From Acidothermaceae bacterium (GTDB taxonomy: Bacteria; Actinomycetota; Actinomycetes; Acidothermales; Acidothermaceae): a DNA stretch of 29,436 bases. The notes beneath the pieces are model-generated. The model did no database searches. It saw nothing but the letters and a program-made list of their open reading frames with translations, and was not told the DNA's origin. Shown piece by piece: positions 1 to 8,110 of this stretch. A program made the position numbers and the translations under genes. Positions within the stretch are counted from its first letter, which is position 1. The number at the start of each line of letters is the position of its first letter. Location of the stretch: the NCBI GenBank assembly GCA_025925185.1, contig JAICLV010000009.1:1-29436 (forward strand), written 5' to 3'.

Positions 1-584
1 CGGGTGCCTTGCGGATCGAGGCCGTTGGTCGGCTCGTCAAGGATCAGCAGCTCACGCGGGCGAAGCAGCGCTGCGGCGATGCCCAGTCGTTGCTTCATTC
101 CAAGCGAGTACCGGCGGAAGTTCTTGCGGGCGGCGGCGCCGAGCCCGACGCGGTCGAGCGCCGCCCCGACGCGCAGCTTCGACGTGCGCGGGTCGGTGCA
201 CGCGGCGAACGCGTCGAGGCGTCGCAGGTTGTCGCGCCCGCTGAGGTAGGGATGAAACGCCGGCCCTTCGACAAGCGTGCCGACGCGCGCCAACACGTCG
301 GACGATCGTGCGGGAATCGCGCCGCCCAGCACCTCGACCGAACCCACGTGCGGCGACATCAGCCCTAGCAGCAAGCGGATTGTCGTCGTCTTGCCCGATC
401 CGTTCGGACCAAGGAACCCGAACACCGCGCCACGCGGCACCGCGAGGTTCACGTCATTGACCGCGACGTGTGCGCCGAATCGCCGGGTAAGCCCGACTGT
501 CTTCACCGCGAGTGAGTCGGGCGCGATTGGCTCGGACGGTTCGGCCAGCGCTCCGCCGTCAGGCGCCGCCACGACGGCGGTCAC
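1..584 (-). CDS. ABC transporter ATP-binding protein (3' part lies outside the window)
   Basis: This is the nucleotide-binding subunit of an ABC transporter; it hydrolyses ATP to power a membrane permease that is not in the window. About 194 residues are visible. Walker A (GPNGSGKT, residues 59-66), the signature (YSLGMKQRLGIA) and Walker B with the following loop (LLILDEPTNGLDP) are all intact, and the signature variant is typical of DrrA/CcmA-like drug or lipid exporters. The GTG start at 584 overlaps the TGA of the upstream lipoprotein-carrier-like gene as GTGA, so the two are translationally coupled. An N-terminal extension of about 25 residues rich in Ala and Pro precedes the domain. The gene runs off the left edge. 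The family call is secure; the substrate cannot be inferred. Confidence 0.95.
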   Translation of the reverse strand, partial: MTAVVAAPDGGALAEPSEPIAPDSLAVKTVGLTRRFGAHVAVNDVNLAVPRGAVFGFLGPNGSGKTTTIRLLLGLMSPHVGSVEVLGGAIPARSSDVLARVGTLVEGPAFHPYLSGRDNLRRLDAFAACTDPRTSKLRVGAALDRVGLGAAARKNFRRYSLGMKQRLGIAAALLRPRELLILDEPTNGLDPQGT

Positions 585-1717
585 AGTCCATGCCCTGTTG
601 CCGCCACCTGACGGATCGCGTCGGCGCTCACGGGTCCGACGTAGACCCTCCCGTCGTCCGTCACGAAGATCGTGAACAAGGCGCTGGTGACAAGCCGTCC
701 ACCGTCGACCGGTGTCGCGATCTTGTTGAGGAGCGTGGACAGCTGCGAGTTTCCGGCGGAGAGGCCGGAATCGCGCGCCTCCACCACGGCGGTCCAACCC
801 TTGCCGAGGAGCTTCGTCCCTTGCCCGTTCGGCGCTGCGCTTGTCGTGCCTTGGGCGTCGTCCTTGATTCGCTTTGGCATCTCGGCCCCGTTCGGGAGTC
901 CCGGTTCGCTGAGCGGACCACCCTGGACCACGGTCGAACCGGCGGGCGGCACGAAGCTGAAGACCGAGGGGTCTGGAGACTTGAAGCTCACGTCGGTGAA
1001 GCCCACCTGAATGGCAGGCGAACTCGCGTCACGCGCGAAGACCTGCACCCGCAGAGGCATCGACGTTTGCGCGTCGATAGCGATGCGAACGCTGCCGATC
1101 AAAGAGCGAGAATCCTTTGGTTCCAGCAACAATTGGTAGGCGGCGCGGTCAGCCACGCGCGCAGTGCGGTCGACTTGAACTGACGTTGTGGGGTCGATTG
1201 CCTTCAGCGCCGCGTCGGCAGCCGCCTGCGGGGTCAAGCCTGTGACGTCGCGCTCCGACAGCGCCTGGCCGTCGGGCGGATTGAGCGTGGTGTGCGTCAC
1301 CTTTCGGTCGGTTGAGCTGTAGCTCCACAAATCCTTGCCGTTGTGGATGATGTCGCTCTCCGACAGTTGGCCGAGCAACGCGACCCGTTGCTTGTCGTGC
1401 CCGCCGTACCAGATGCGCACAGTGTGGGCGCCGGTCACCAGATTAGGCAGCGACAGGGTTGAGTCCGCGCCCGAGCCGCCGATGTCTGGCAGCTCCGGCA
1501 AGCCGAGTTTCGCGGTCTCGACGATGGTGCCGGAGAAGCCCGTCGGGTTCGCCGTCTCAAGATTCACTAAGAGCTGGGCGGCCGTGCGTGCTGGGAGGTT
1601 GGGCTCGGCCGCGGCGCTGGTCGTGACGGAGGACGCCAATGAAGCGACGGCGATCGCGGCGGCGACACCTGCGGGGACGGCCCAACGAAGTCTGCGGGTG
1701 GTGAATGCTCGTGACAT
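581..1717 (-). CDS. LolA/RseB-like exported protein
   Basis: The 378-residue protein starts at ATG 1717 with a basic stretch (TTRRLRW) and an Ala-rich hydrophobic segment (residues 13-37) ending near AAAEP, a Sec-type signal peptide or membrane anchor. The mature part resembles the LolA/RseB N-terminal fold seen in actinobacterial proteins often annotated as outer membrane lipoprotein carrier or sigma-E regulatory protein: a conserved start (ARTAAQLL), a WYGG turn, a VDRTARVADRAAYQLLL strand and a region ending FSFVPPAG. Actinobacteria lack a Lol pathway, so a role in lipoprotein handling or envelope sensing is inference. The open frame continues far upstream over the divergent regulator, but that extension is antisense and was rejected. 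It is coupled to the downstream ABC ATPase and diverges from a two-component system, so it may be the sensed or transported partner. Confidence 0.8.
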   Translation of the reverse strand: MSRAFTTRRLRWAVPAGVAAAIAVASLASSVTTSAAAEPNLPARTAAQLLVNLETANPTGFSGTIVETAKLGLPELPDIGGSGADSTLSLPNLVTGAHTVRIWYGGHDKQRVALLGQLSESDIIHNGKDLWSYSSTDRKVTHTTLNPPDGQALSERDVTGLTPQAAADAALKAIDPTTSVQVDRTARVADRAAYQLLLEPKDSRSLIGSVRIAIDAQTSMPLRVQVFARDASSPAIQVGFTDVSFKSPDPSVFSFVPPAGSTVVQGGPLSEPGLPNGAEMPKRIKDDAQGTTSAAPNGQGTKLLGKGWTAVVEARDSGLSAGNSQLSTLLNKIATPVDGGRLVTSALFTIFVTDDGRVYVGPVSADAIRQVAATGHGL

Positions 1718-1768
1718 GCGTTCACTATGAGGGCGGCGCAGGCTGGCTGCCAGTTTCGCGGTCGGGGT

Positions 1769-1790
1769 CCACAGCTTCGCCACAGGTTGG
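1769..1790. promoter_or_regulatory. Tandem 11-bp direct repeat, candidate response-regulator operator
   Basis: Two adjacent 11-mers, CCACAGCTTCG and CCACAGGTTGG, match at 9 of 11 positions. They lie in the divergent intergenic region between the LolA-like gene and the response regulator. OmpR/PhoB-family regulators commonly bind head-to-tail repeats with 11-bp spacing, so autoregulation and control of the divergent gene is a reasonable inference. Confidence 0.4.
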
Positions 1791-1858
1791 CCCTTGGCCC
1801 GCGCACCCTTGTCCTGGGGCGCGCGAAGATGATCGGACGACGCGAGGAGGTGCGCACG

Positions 1859-2515
1859 TTGCGGTTGTTGGTGGCGGAGGACGAACAGCGGATGGCGGCC
1901 GCGTTGGAGCGAGGGCTGACCCACGCCGGCTTCACCGTCGATGTGGCGGCTGATGGTTCGCGCGCCCTCGAGCTGGCCACCACGGTGCCGTACGACGCGA
2001 TCGTGCTCGACATCATGTTGCCGTCCCTGTCCGGCTACGAGGTGACACGGCAGCTGCGCGCCCGCGGCGTCTGGACCCCGATCTTGCTCGCCTCCGCGAA
2101 GGACGGCGAGTACGACCAAGCCGACGGGCTCGACCTCGGGGCGGATGACTACCTCACCAAGCCGTTCTCCTTTGTGGTGTTGCTCGCCCGACTGCGCGCG
2201 TTGTTGCGCAGGGGCGCGCGACCAGGACCGCCGCTGCTCGAAATCGGGACCCTCATGTTTGATCCTGCGTCGCGGGTGTTCGCGATCGCGGGCGACCCAC
2301 TCGATCTGACGGCCCGCGAGTCGTCGATGCTCGAGTACCTCATGCGACATCATCCGCGCGCCGTGACCAAGGCGGAGTTGCTCGAGCACGTGTGGCCGGA
2401 TGCGAGCACGGATCAAAACGCCGTCGAGGTGTACGCCGGGTATCTGCGACGCAAGCTTGGCCGCAGCGCTGTGCAGACGGTGCGTGGAGTCGGTTATCGG
2501 TTGCGGCCACCATGA
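1859..2515 (+). CDS. OmpR/PhoB-family response regulator
   Basis: DNA-binding output half of a two-component system, about 218 residues. The receiver domain (residues 1-115) has the acidic pair E7/D8, phospho-acceptor D51 in IVLDIMLP, S79 and K101 (LTKPF). The winged-helix domain (about 125-216) shows LTARESSMLEYLMRHHPRAV and ends VQTVRGVGYRLRPP, as usual for the family. I chose the TTG start at 1859 because GAGGAGG (1844-1850) sits 8 bases before it and the protein then begins directly with the first beta strand (LRLLVAEDE). GTG 1850 and ATG 1829 are in-frame alternatives, but the ribosome binding site overlaps or lies inside them. The TGA overlaps the kinase ATG (ATGA), so the pair is translationally coupled. 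The target is unknown; the divergent LolA/ABC genes are the obvious candidates. Confidence 0.95.
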   Translation: MRLLVAEDEQRMAAALERGLTHAGFTVDVAADGSRALELATTVPYDAIVLDIMLPSLSGYEVTRQLRARGVWTPILLASAKDGEYDQADGLDLGADDYLTKPFSFVVLLARLRALLRRGARPGPPLLEIGTLMFDPASRVFAIAGDPLDLTARESSMLEYLMRHHPRAVTKAELLEHVWPDASTDQNAVEVYAGYLRRKLGRSAVQTVRGVGYRLRPP

Positions 2516-3882
2516 CGTCGGGTTCATTGGGCTGGTGGCGCCGACGATCGCTGCGGCTGCGGGTCACGGCGGCGGCGACTGCGGTGTTGGCGATCGGCCT
2601 TGTCGTCGGCACCGTGATATTGGCAAGTGTCTTTGAGCATCGCCGCGTGAGTTCCATCGACGTCACCGTGCGATCCGAGGTGACGACCATTAGTCAGCTC
2701 GCAGCGGCGGGCGATCTGCCGTCGCCGCTACCCTCTCCCGCTGGCGCCACGACGCTCGCCCAAGTCGTCGACTCGGCTGGCACCGTGCTCGCCGCGACGA
2801 GTTCGGCGAGCCGCGTCTTGCAGCTGATTCCACTCGAACAACTTGCAAAGCATCACGGCCGGCCGTTCACCACGTCGTCGAGCACGATCGGTTCGTCGAG
2901 CCTTCGGGTTCTTGCCGTTACGGTGAAGTTCGGTGGCGTGCCGGTGACAGTCGTCGCTGCCGCGCCGCTGGGCGACGTGACCTCGACGCTGAACGCGCTG
3001 CGCAACGTGCTGCTCATCGTCGTCCCCCTGATTTTGCTTGCCGCTGCGGCGGCGACGTGGCTCGCGGTGAGTGCCGCATTGCAACCGGTCGACCGATTGC
3101 GCGCGGCGGCCGACGTGGTCGACGTCAGCGTGACCGCGGAGCCGCCGAAGCTGGATCTGCCCGCAGGCGGCGAGGAATTGCGCAAGCTCGGGGACACGTT
3201 GAACGAGTTGTTGCGGCGTGTTCACTTGGCCGCCGAGACGCAGCGTCGCTTCATCGCCGACGCCGCGCATGAGTTGCGTTCGCCGATCGCCTCGCTGCGG
3301 ACGCAGCTTGAAGTCGCGTTGACCGTGCCGAACTCTCCCGACGACTGGCCGCATATCGTGGCCGACGCGCTCGCCGACGTCGAGCGGCTGGGCCAGCTTG
3401 CCGAGGACTTGTTGTTGCTAGCGAGGCTCGACAGCGGCGCGCCGCAACGCCGCGCGACCGTCGACATCGGCGCGTTGGTCGACGATCCAGGTGACGATCT
3501 GCTCATCGACGGCGACGAACTCGCGCTGCGGCGGCTATTCGACAACCTGCTTGCCAATGCGCGACGTTATGCCAGAGAAACCGTTGCGGTGAAGGCAGAA
3601 CGGGTGGACGGCGACGTTGTCGTGACCGTTGACGACGACGGCCCTGGGATTCCGCCGGCCGAGCGTGAGCGGGTGTTCCAACCGTGGGTGCGGCTCGACG
3701 CCGGTCGTGGTCGAGGCGAAGGCGGCGCCGGGCTCGGGCTCGCCATCGTGCGCTCGATCGCGCGCGCCCATGGCGGTGACGTGGCGCTGCAGACGAGCCC
3801 GCTCGGCGGCCTGCGTGCCGTCGTCCGGTTGCCTGCGGCGTCGCCAGCACGCGCTGCCGTCACCGCAAAGCCCGCCAGCTAG
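2512..3882 (+). CDS. Membrane sensor histidine kinase
   Basis: Partner of the preceding response regulator, 456 residues. Domains in order: TM1 (about 17-40), an extracytoplasmic sensor loop of about 120 residues, TM2 (about 163-188), HAMP (about 186-240), HisKA with phospho-acceptor H253 in AAHELRSPIASLRTQL, and an HATPase domain with N box (RLFDNLLANARRYA), G1 (DDDGPGIPPAERERVF) and G2 (GGAGLGLAIVRSIARAHGG). All catalytic motifs look intact. The sensor loop has no domain I recognise. The ATG start overlaps the regulator's stop. The longer open frame from 2392 only reads through the regulator out of frame and was discarded. It sits in the plasma membrane; the signal is unknown, but an envelope signal would fit the divergent exported protein and ABC transporter. 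Confidence 0.95.
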   Translation: MTSGSLGWWRRRSLRLRVTAAATAVLAIGLVVGTVILASVFEHRRVSSIDVTVRSEVTTISQLAAAGDLPSPLPSPAGATTLAQVVDSAGTVLAATSSASRVLQLIPLEQLAKHHGRPFTTSSSTIGSSSLRVLAVTVKFGGVPVTVVAAAPLGDVTSTLNALRNVLLIVVPLILLAAAAATWLAVSAALQPVDRLRAAADVVDVSVTAEPPKLDLPAGGEELRKLGDTLNELLRRVHLAAETQRRFIADAAHELRSPIASLRTQLEVALTVPNSPDDWPHIVADALADVERLGQLAEDLLLLARLDSGAPQRRATVDIGALVDDPGDDLLIDGDELALRRLFDNLLANARRYARETVAVKAERVDGDVVVTVDDDGPGIPPAERERVFQPWVRLDAGRGRGEGGAGLGLAIVRSIARAHGGDVALQTSPLGGLRAVVRLPAASPARAAVTAKPAS

Positions 3883-3949
3883 CGCTACGGGCTAGCGCTC
3901 GGCGTCGCGTTCGGGCATCCAGGGTCGGGAAACGCGTGGGTCGCGGCCT

Positions 3950-3993
3950 CCGGTAGACGTTCGACGAGATAGAGACCCGCGAACGTCTACCGG
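3950..3993. terminator. 14-bp perfect inverted repeat between convergent genes
   Basis: CCGGTAGACGTTCG (3950-3963) and its exact reverse complement (3980-3993) flank a 16-base loop. The repeat lies in the 198-base gap between the convergent histidine kinase and VOC genes. No U-tract follows on either strand, which is common for actinobacterial terminators. A bidirectional terminator is the simplest reading; a protein-binding site or a dispersed repeat is possible. Confidence 0.5.
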
Positions 3994-4080
3994 CGCCCGC
4001 TGGCGAAGGCGCGCCCTCGCGCAAAATCCTTGTTGTCGCGAGTGACGCGGCGGGGGTGTCCGCTCGAATGGGCGCGGCGC

Positions 4081-4515
4081 TCATTCTGCGGCGTTGGAGT
4101 CCCAGGCGATCTCGAAGAGGTGGCCGTCAGGGTCGGCGAAGTAACCGGAGTAGACGCCGAACGGACGCATGTGTGCCGCGGCGGTGAGCGTCGCGCCGGC
4201 CGCTTCGGCCTGTCGCAAGAGTTGGTCGACCTCGGACTGCGATGACGCCGGAATGCCAAGACTGAACTCAGTTGAACTTCGCGGGCCCGCCGGGAGCTGG
4301 GCGTCCTTGGCCAGGTTGTCGCGTTCGTAGAGGCCGAGCAGCAGCCCGCCCTCGAGCTTGAAGAAGGCGATAGTCCCGCCGGCCCCGGTTAGCTCGTCGT
4401 GAAACTCTTGGCCGACGATGCCGTCGGTTGGCCAGCCGAGCCCGTCGCGGTAAAACGCGACCGATCGGGTGAGGTCGTCGACCACCAACGTGATGAAGAA
4501 GATCTTCGCCTGCAC
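4081..4515 (-). CDS. VOC-family (glyoxalase/bleomycin-resistance-like) protein
   Basis: A 144-residue vicinal-oxygen-chelate protein with the paired beta-alpha-beta-beta-beta modules of that superfamily. The N-terminal module begins KIFFITLVVDDLTRSVAFYR and is followed by LGWPTDG; the C-terminal module carries GVYSGYFADPDGHLFEIAWD, including the usual terminal Glu that can act as a metal ligand. I chose the GTG start at 4515 because GAGGGGAG precedes it by 5 bases and the first strand starts at once; ATG 4539 would add an unconserved extension with no binding site. Members include glyoxalases, dioxygenases and antibiotic-binding proteins, and the sequence does not tell which this is. It stands alone, convergent with the kinase. 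Confidence 0.85.
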   Translation of the reverse strand: MQAKIFFITLVVDDLTRSVAFYRDGLGWPTDGIVGQEFHDELTGAGGTIAFFKLEGGLLLGLYERDNLAKDAQLPAGPRSSTEFSLGIPASSQSEVDQLLRQAEAAGATLTAAAHMRPFGVYSGYFADPDGHLFEIAWDSNAAE

Positions 4516-4587
4516 GGGTGCTCCCCTCGTCGCAATCATCGGACCTACTCGACGGATTGGAAAGCCAGCCAGACGCGCTTGGACAGG

Positions 4588-7488
4588 TCAGGGCAGCGCC
4601 GCCAACTGCGTGACCACAGACGCGCCGATCGCGGCGGTGCCACCGAGAACCGTGATGTTGCCAGGCCGGTAATCCCGAATCGCGGCCGCGACATTCGACG
4701 GCAATGCGTTCGGCGTCGTGAGAAGCAGTGGGTTACCTGACTCCGCAGCCGCGACCGCGCCGGCGAGCGCGTCCGGGAAGGCTTCCCCGGTCACCACGTA
4801 CATGCTCGTCGCCGGCGACGTGAAGGCCTGTCGCAGGATCGCGATTGCGGTGGAGTAGCGGTCGCTGTCGGCAACTCGGGTGACCTGCCCCCACGCTGCG
4901 GCTGCGGTCGCGACCTGAGCGCTCACCGCGTTCACACCGCCGACGACGACGATCCGGCTCGGGCTCAACGCGTTCAAAGCGGACGCCGTGGCCGCCGGGA
5001 TAGTGTTCGGCGCGGTCAACAGGAGCGCCGCGTGCTCGTGCCATGCCGCCGGGGCGCCGGCGAGCCCGTCGGGGAAATCGACGCCCGAGGCCAGGAACAC
5101 CGTGTCGGCGCCGTTCGGGAACGCGGCCTGCGCGCTCGCCGCGGCGGTGGCGTATCTGTCGGCGCCCGCGATACGCGTCACCGAGCCTGTCGTGTAGCTG
5201 GTGATCGCGTGCTCGACGTCCGATGACACCGCCGCCGCTCCGCCGAGGATCACGATCCGGCCCGGGCGTAACGTCTTCAAAGCGGACGCCGTGGCCGCGG
5301 GTAGTGTGCTCGGCGACGTGAGCAGCACTGGTGCTCCGGCAGCGGCCGCCGCTTGCGTTCCGGCAAGCGCGTCGGGGAAGTCGGTGCCGGACGCCACAAA
5401 GACCGTGGCCGTGCCAGGCGCGAAACGACTCGTCGCCAAGTCGGCGGCCGTCGCGTACCTGTCGGCGCCGCCTTGGCGCCCGACCTGCGCTGTTGGCGGC
5501 GCGGGCGCGCCGGGCGCCGTCACCGACAGGTTGATCTGCGCTTGCGGCGCGCCGCCGCCCGCGTTCTCTACCGTGAACGAGTAGTTGCCTGCGGTGGTCG
5601 GTGTGCCCGACAGCGCTCCGGTGCCGCTGTCGAAGCTCAGGCCCGGCGGGAGCGTTCCAGCCGCCGTCAAGGTGATCGTGCCCACCGTCGTGAACGTGTA
5701 GCTGTACGGGACTCCGACCGTGCCGCCCGGAGGGGTGGCTCCGGTCAGCGCCGCGAGCGACCCGCCGCCCGAGTTTGCCGCGCCGGGAGTTCCGTTAAGA
5801 CCGGTCGTCCCTGAGCTGCCGCCAGTGCCTACGCCCCCGGTGGCTCCGGCAATCCCGCCCAGCGTTCCGAAACCGCCCGCGCCACCCGTGCCACCGGTAC
5901 CAGCCGATCCGCCGTTGCCGCCGGTGGCGCCGACGCCGCCGGCGCCACCGGTGACGTTCGCGTCTCCGCCGGCACCCACAAGTCCTAGGACGCCGTCCAC
6001 ACCGGTACCGCCGCTGCCGGCGTCGCCGCCGGCACCGCCCTTCCCGCCAGCACCAGCGGCTCCGCCGTCTCCGCCCCTGCCCCCGATGTCCACGCCGGCG
6101 CCGCCGTAGCCGCCGGAACCGCCGGAACCGCCGTCGCCTCCGGTACCCGGTGTGCCTGCGGCGCCGCCGTTGCCGCCGTTCGCGGTCAAGGTGCCGCCGC
6201 CCACGGCCGCCTGGCCGTCGACTCCGTTGCCACCGCTTCCCGCCATGCCGCCGTTACCGCCGGTGCCGCCGCCGCCCGCAACGCCGCCCAAACCGCCGGC
6301 GCCGCCTGTGCTGCTTGGATCCGAGGTGTCACCGCCAGCACCACCGGCCCCGCCGTCACCGCCGTCGCCGCCGAGCCCGGCGGCGCCCCCAATTCCGCCG
6401 GCGCCTCCGGTGGCGGTCGTCGCGCCGCCGTTCGCGGCTGCCTGCCCGCCTACTCCAACGCCGCCATCGCCGCCGAAGCCGCCGAAGCCGCCGATACCGC
6501 CGTTGCCGCCGGACCCACCGGCGCCGCCCGACCCGCCAACGGCTCCGCCATTTGTGCCGGACGTACCGGTGACACCCTCTCCACCGCTGCCGGCCAAGCC
6601 GCCTGCGCCTCCCGCTCCGCCGTTGCCGCCGGCCGTGGTCGTTGTGCCGCTGTTGGCCACGAGTGGTCCGGTGATTCCGGTGCCTGCGGCACCGCCGCTG
6701 CCGCCAAAGCCGCCGTTGCCGCCGTTTTGGCCGCTACCTCCGGCCGCCAGGCCGCCGACGCCGGCAGCGCCGCCTCGGCCGCCGACGCCCCCGCTTCCGC
6801 CGCTGGCGAGCAGCGTGCCTCCGTTCACGGTCACGGTGCCAGCGACCCCGATGCCGCCTGCTCCGCCAAAGCCGCCGAACCCACCGTTGCCGGCCCCAGG
6901 GTCCGCTCCACCGCTCGCGCCGTACCCGCCGTCGCCGCCGACGCCTCCGTTTCCGCCCGTGACGGTCACGGTGCCGCCATCGACGGTTAGCGCCCCGGTC
7001 ACGGCATTCCCGCCCGCTTCGCCGGCGTTGCCGGACCCCCCGGTGCCATCGGTGCCGGGCGTGGCGTTCAAGCCTGGGTCGCCGGCTGCTCCGTCCCCAC
7101 CGAGGACGGTCAGGGTTCCGCCGGTGGCGGTGTCTTCGATGGTCAGCGTTGAGCCGCCGGTCACCGTGATGCCGATGGCGCCATGGGGAGCATTGATGGT
7201 CAGGTGGCTGCCGTTCAGATCCAGGGTCGTGTCCGCCGTCACGCCCAGCGATGGGACGCTGCACGACAGCGGGCTACCGAGCGAGCCGAGTTGATAGCTA
7301 CCGCTGCTGCCGATACTCGCGGTGATGCTGTCGCAGTTCGGGATGACGGTTGGCGGTAAGGCCTGCGCCGGTGTCGGCGCCGCGACGAGGACGCCACCCA
7401 CGAGTACCAACGCTGACGCGATAGCGCCGACGATCCTCGTCAGGTGTGCCCGGAAACCCTTGCTCGTCACCGCGAAGATGCCGGTCAC
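4588..7488 (-). CDS. Secreted PGRS-like glycine-rich protein with Ig-like domain and three CWB2 repeats
   Basis: A 966-residue exported surface protein. It has a signal peptide (residues 1 to about 43, ending near PAQA), a short N-terminal region with two Cys (52 and 76) and beta-rich Thr/Gly sequence, and a glycine-rich GGX array (about 125-575) resembling mycobacterial PE_PGRS tails but without a PE domain. A putative Ig/He_PIG domain follows (about 583-657; [22 protein letters not shown]), then three cell-wall-binding type 2 repeats (from about 669, 773 and 870), each with [12 protein letters not shown] starts, FPDALAG and a GG(A/V)xAVS ending. CWB2 repeats anchor clostridial S-layer proteins by binding anionic wall polymer; the same role here is inference. 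The GTG start at 7488 is preceded by AAGGAG at a 4-base gap. The opposite strand shows a long Pro-rich open frame that is only the shadow of the GGX codons. Confidence 0.88.
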   Translation of the reverse strand: MTGIFAVTSKGFRAHLTRIVGAIASALVLVGGVLVAAPTPAQALPPTVIPNCDSITASIGSSGSYQLGSLGSPLSCSVPSLGVTADTTLDLNGSHLTINAPHGAIGITVTGGSTLTIEDTATGGTLTVLGGDGAAGDPGLNATPGTDGTGGSGNAGEAGGNAVTGALTVDGGTVTVTGGNGGVGGDGGYGASGGADPGAGNGGFGGFGGAGGIGVAGTVTVNGGTLLASGGSGGVGGRGGAAGVGGLAAGGSGQNGGNGGFGGSGGAAGTGITGPLVANSGTTTTAGGNGGAGGAGGLAGSGGEGVTGTSGTNGGAVGGSGGAGGSGGNGGIGGFGGFGGDGGVGVGGQAAANGGATTATGGAGGIGGAAGLGGDGGDGGAGGAGGDTSDPSSTGGAGGLGGVAGGGGTGGNGGMAGSGGNGVDGQAAVGGGTLTANGGNGGAAGTPGTGGDGGSGGSGGYGGAGVDIGGRGGDGGAAGAGGKGGAGGDAGSGGTGVDGVLGLVGAGGDANVTGGAGGVGATGGNGGSAGTGGTGGAGGFGTLGGIAGATGGVGTGGSSGTTGLNGTPGAANSGGGSLAALTGATPPGGTVGVPYSYTFTTVGTITLTAAGTLPPGLSFDSGTGALSGTPTTAGNYSFTVENAGGGAPQAQINLSVTAPGAPAPPTAQVGRQGGADRYATAADLATSRFAPGTATVFVASGTDFPDALAGTQAAAAAGAPVLLTSPSTLPAATASALKTLRPGRIVILGGAAAVSSDVEHAITSYTTGSVTRIAGADRYATAAASAQAAFPNGADTVFLASGVDFPDGLAGAPAAWHEHAALLLTAPNTIPAATASALNALSPSRIVVVGGVNAVSAQVATAAAAWGQVTRVADSDRYSTAIAILRQAFTSPATSMYVVTGEAFPDALAGAVAAAESGNPLLLTTPNALPSNVAAAIRDYRPGNITVLGGTAAIGASVVTQLAALP
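5760..7170. repeat. Glycine-codon tandem array with six-unit higher-order repeat
   Basis: DNA encoding the GGX array of the PGRS-like protein. Six module heads recur at residues about 163, 215, 272, 346, 423 and 497: [55 protein letters not shown] and [11 protein letters not shown]. Each is followed by T(V/T)TAxGGxGG and then GGX triplets. Spacing is 52 to 78 residues. The array is prone to slippage, so its length may vary between strains. Confidence 0.75.
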
Positions 7489-7944
7489 GTCGCTCCTTGA
7501 AGAATCGCGAGTCTGCGGATCAGTGCGGCAACTTACCACCGGACGTCGGGCGGACACGTCACGAACGCAAATCCGCTTCGTGAGACGATGCTCTTTGAGA
7601 GCGAGTCTCACGAGCTCTGGTTGCTCGCTGGCACCGCGTTGTTGACTGGGCAGCCGCCTTCGCTTCGACCGCGTGCCGCGAAGTCGCAGAGGGGACGCAG
7701 TGTCGACGTCGTCCGAGGTCAATGCGGACAGCACGCTGGTCAATGCTTTCTCGCGCGCTTGACGTGCCCGCAAGGCCGTGCGACGGCCACGCTCGGGTCA
7801 ACACGACCGACACGGCGGCGACGACCTCGCCGTCTGGCGGGGCGTACACGACACGGGACGGTGCGACCGATCGGCTGAGCCGTCGAGCCCGGCTTTCATG
7901 GCGGACAAGCTCTCACGCGTCAACCGAACAAAACGGCCCATCAG
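7489..7944. other. 456-base non-coding gap with a large hairpin and a candidate promoter
   Basis: No convincing gene is present. On the minus strand TAAGTT (7530-7535) could be the -10 box of the glycine-rich protein gene, giving a leader of about 34 bases with the AAGGAG site; no clear -35 is seen. Farther upstream, 7578-7613 forms a strong interrupted hairpin: a 9-bp outer stem (TCGTGAGAC / GTCTCACGA), a small internal loop, then a 5-bp stem (GCTCT / AGAGC) closed by TTG. It lies upstream of the candidate promoter, so it could be an operator or the end of the tRNA transcript. I see nothing recognisable in 7614-7944. Confidence 0.5.
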
Positions 7945-8017
7945 TGCCCCCGGCAGGATTCGAACCTGCGACACACGGTTTAGGAAACCGTTGCTCTATC
8001 CCCTGAGCTACGAGGGC
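7945..8017 (-). tRNA. tRNA-Arg (anticodon CCU)
   Basis: A 73-base cloverleaf reads from 8017 to 7945 on the minus strand. The acceptor arm is GCCCTCG/CGGGGGC with one G-U pair, followed by a D arm (GCTCAGGGGATAGAGC), an anticodon stem ACGGT/ACCGT-like with loop TTCCTAA, and a T arm containing GGTTCGAATCC. The anticodon CCT is at 7982-7984, decoding AGG. The discriminator is A and CCA is not encoded. Four copies of CGAGGGC, one of them the acceptor strand, lie at 8011, 8020, 8040 and 8048 on the 5' side of the gene. Confidence 0.97.
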
Positions 8018-8110
8018 GACGAGGGCGGGGGCAACAACACGAGGGCGCGAGGGCCGCTCGCCGCTACCCCGTCAGCGTACCGGTAACCGTCGGACACCAC
8101 CGTTCCCTGT

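Noticed and set aside
1718..2527. N-terminal extension of the LolA-like frame to 2527
   Set aside because: It is antisense to the response regulator, and the true signal peptide begins at ATG 1717.
5760..7170. Possible CRISPR or minisatellite array
   Set aside because: The periodicity is in codons (GGX), unit lengths vary and there are no constant direct repeats with spacers.
6152..7294. 380-residue Pro-rich plus-strand open frame (PPAPPxPP repeats)
   Set aside because: It is the reverse complement of the GGX codons of the glycine-rich protein, has no ribosome binding site, and the minus-strand frame has a signal peptide and known domains.
7945..8017. tRNA gene as integration site of a mobile element
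   Set aside because: No integrase, no duplicated tRNA 3' end and no change in base composition were seen around it.
7778..8086. Plus-strand frame containing RIRTCDTRFRKPLLYPLS
   Set aside because: This peptide is the well-known false translation across the antisense strand of a tRNA-Arg gene.
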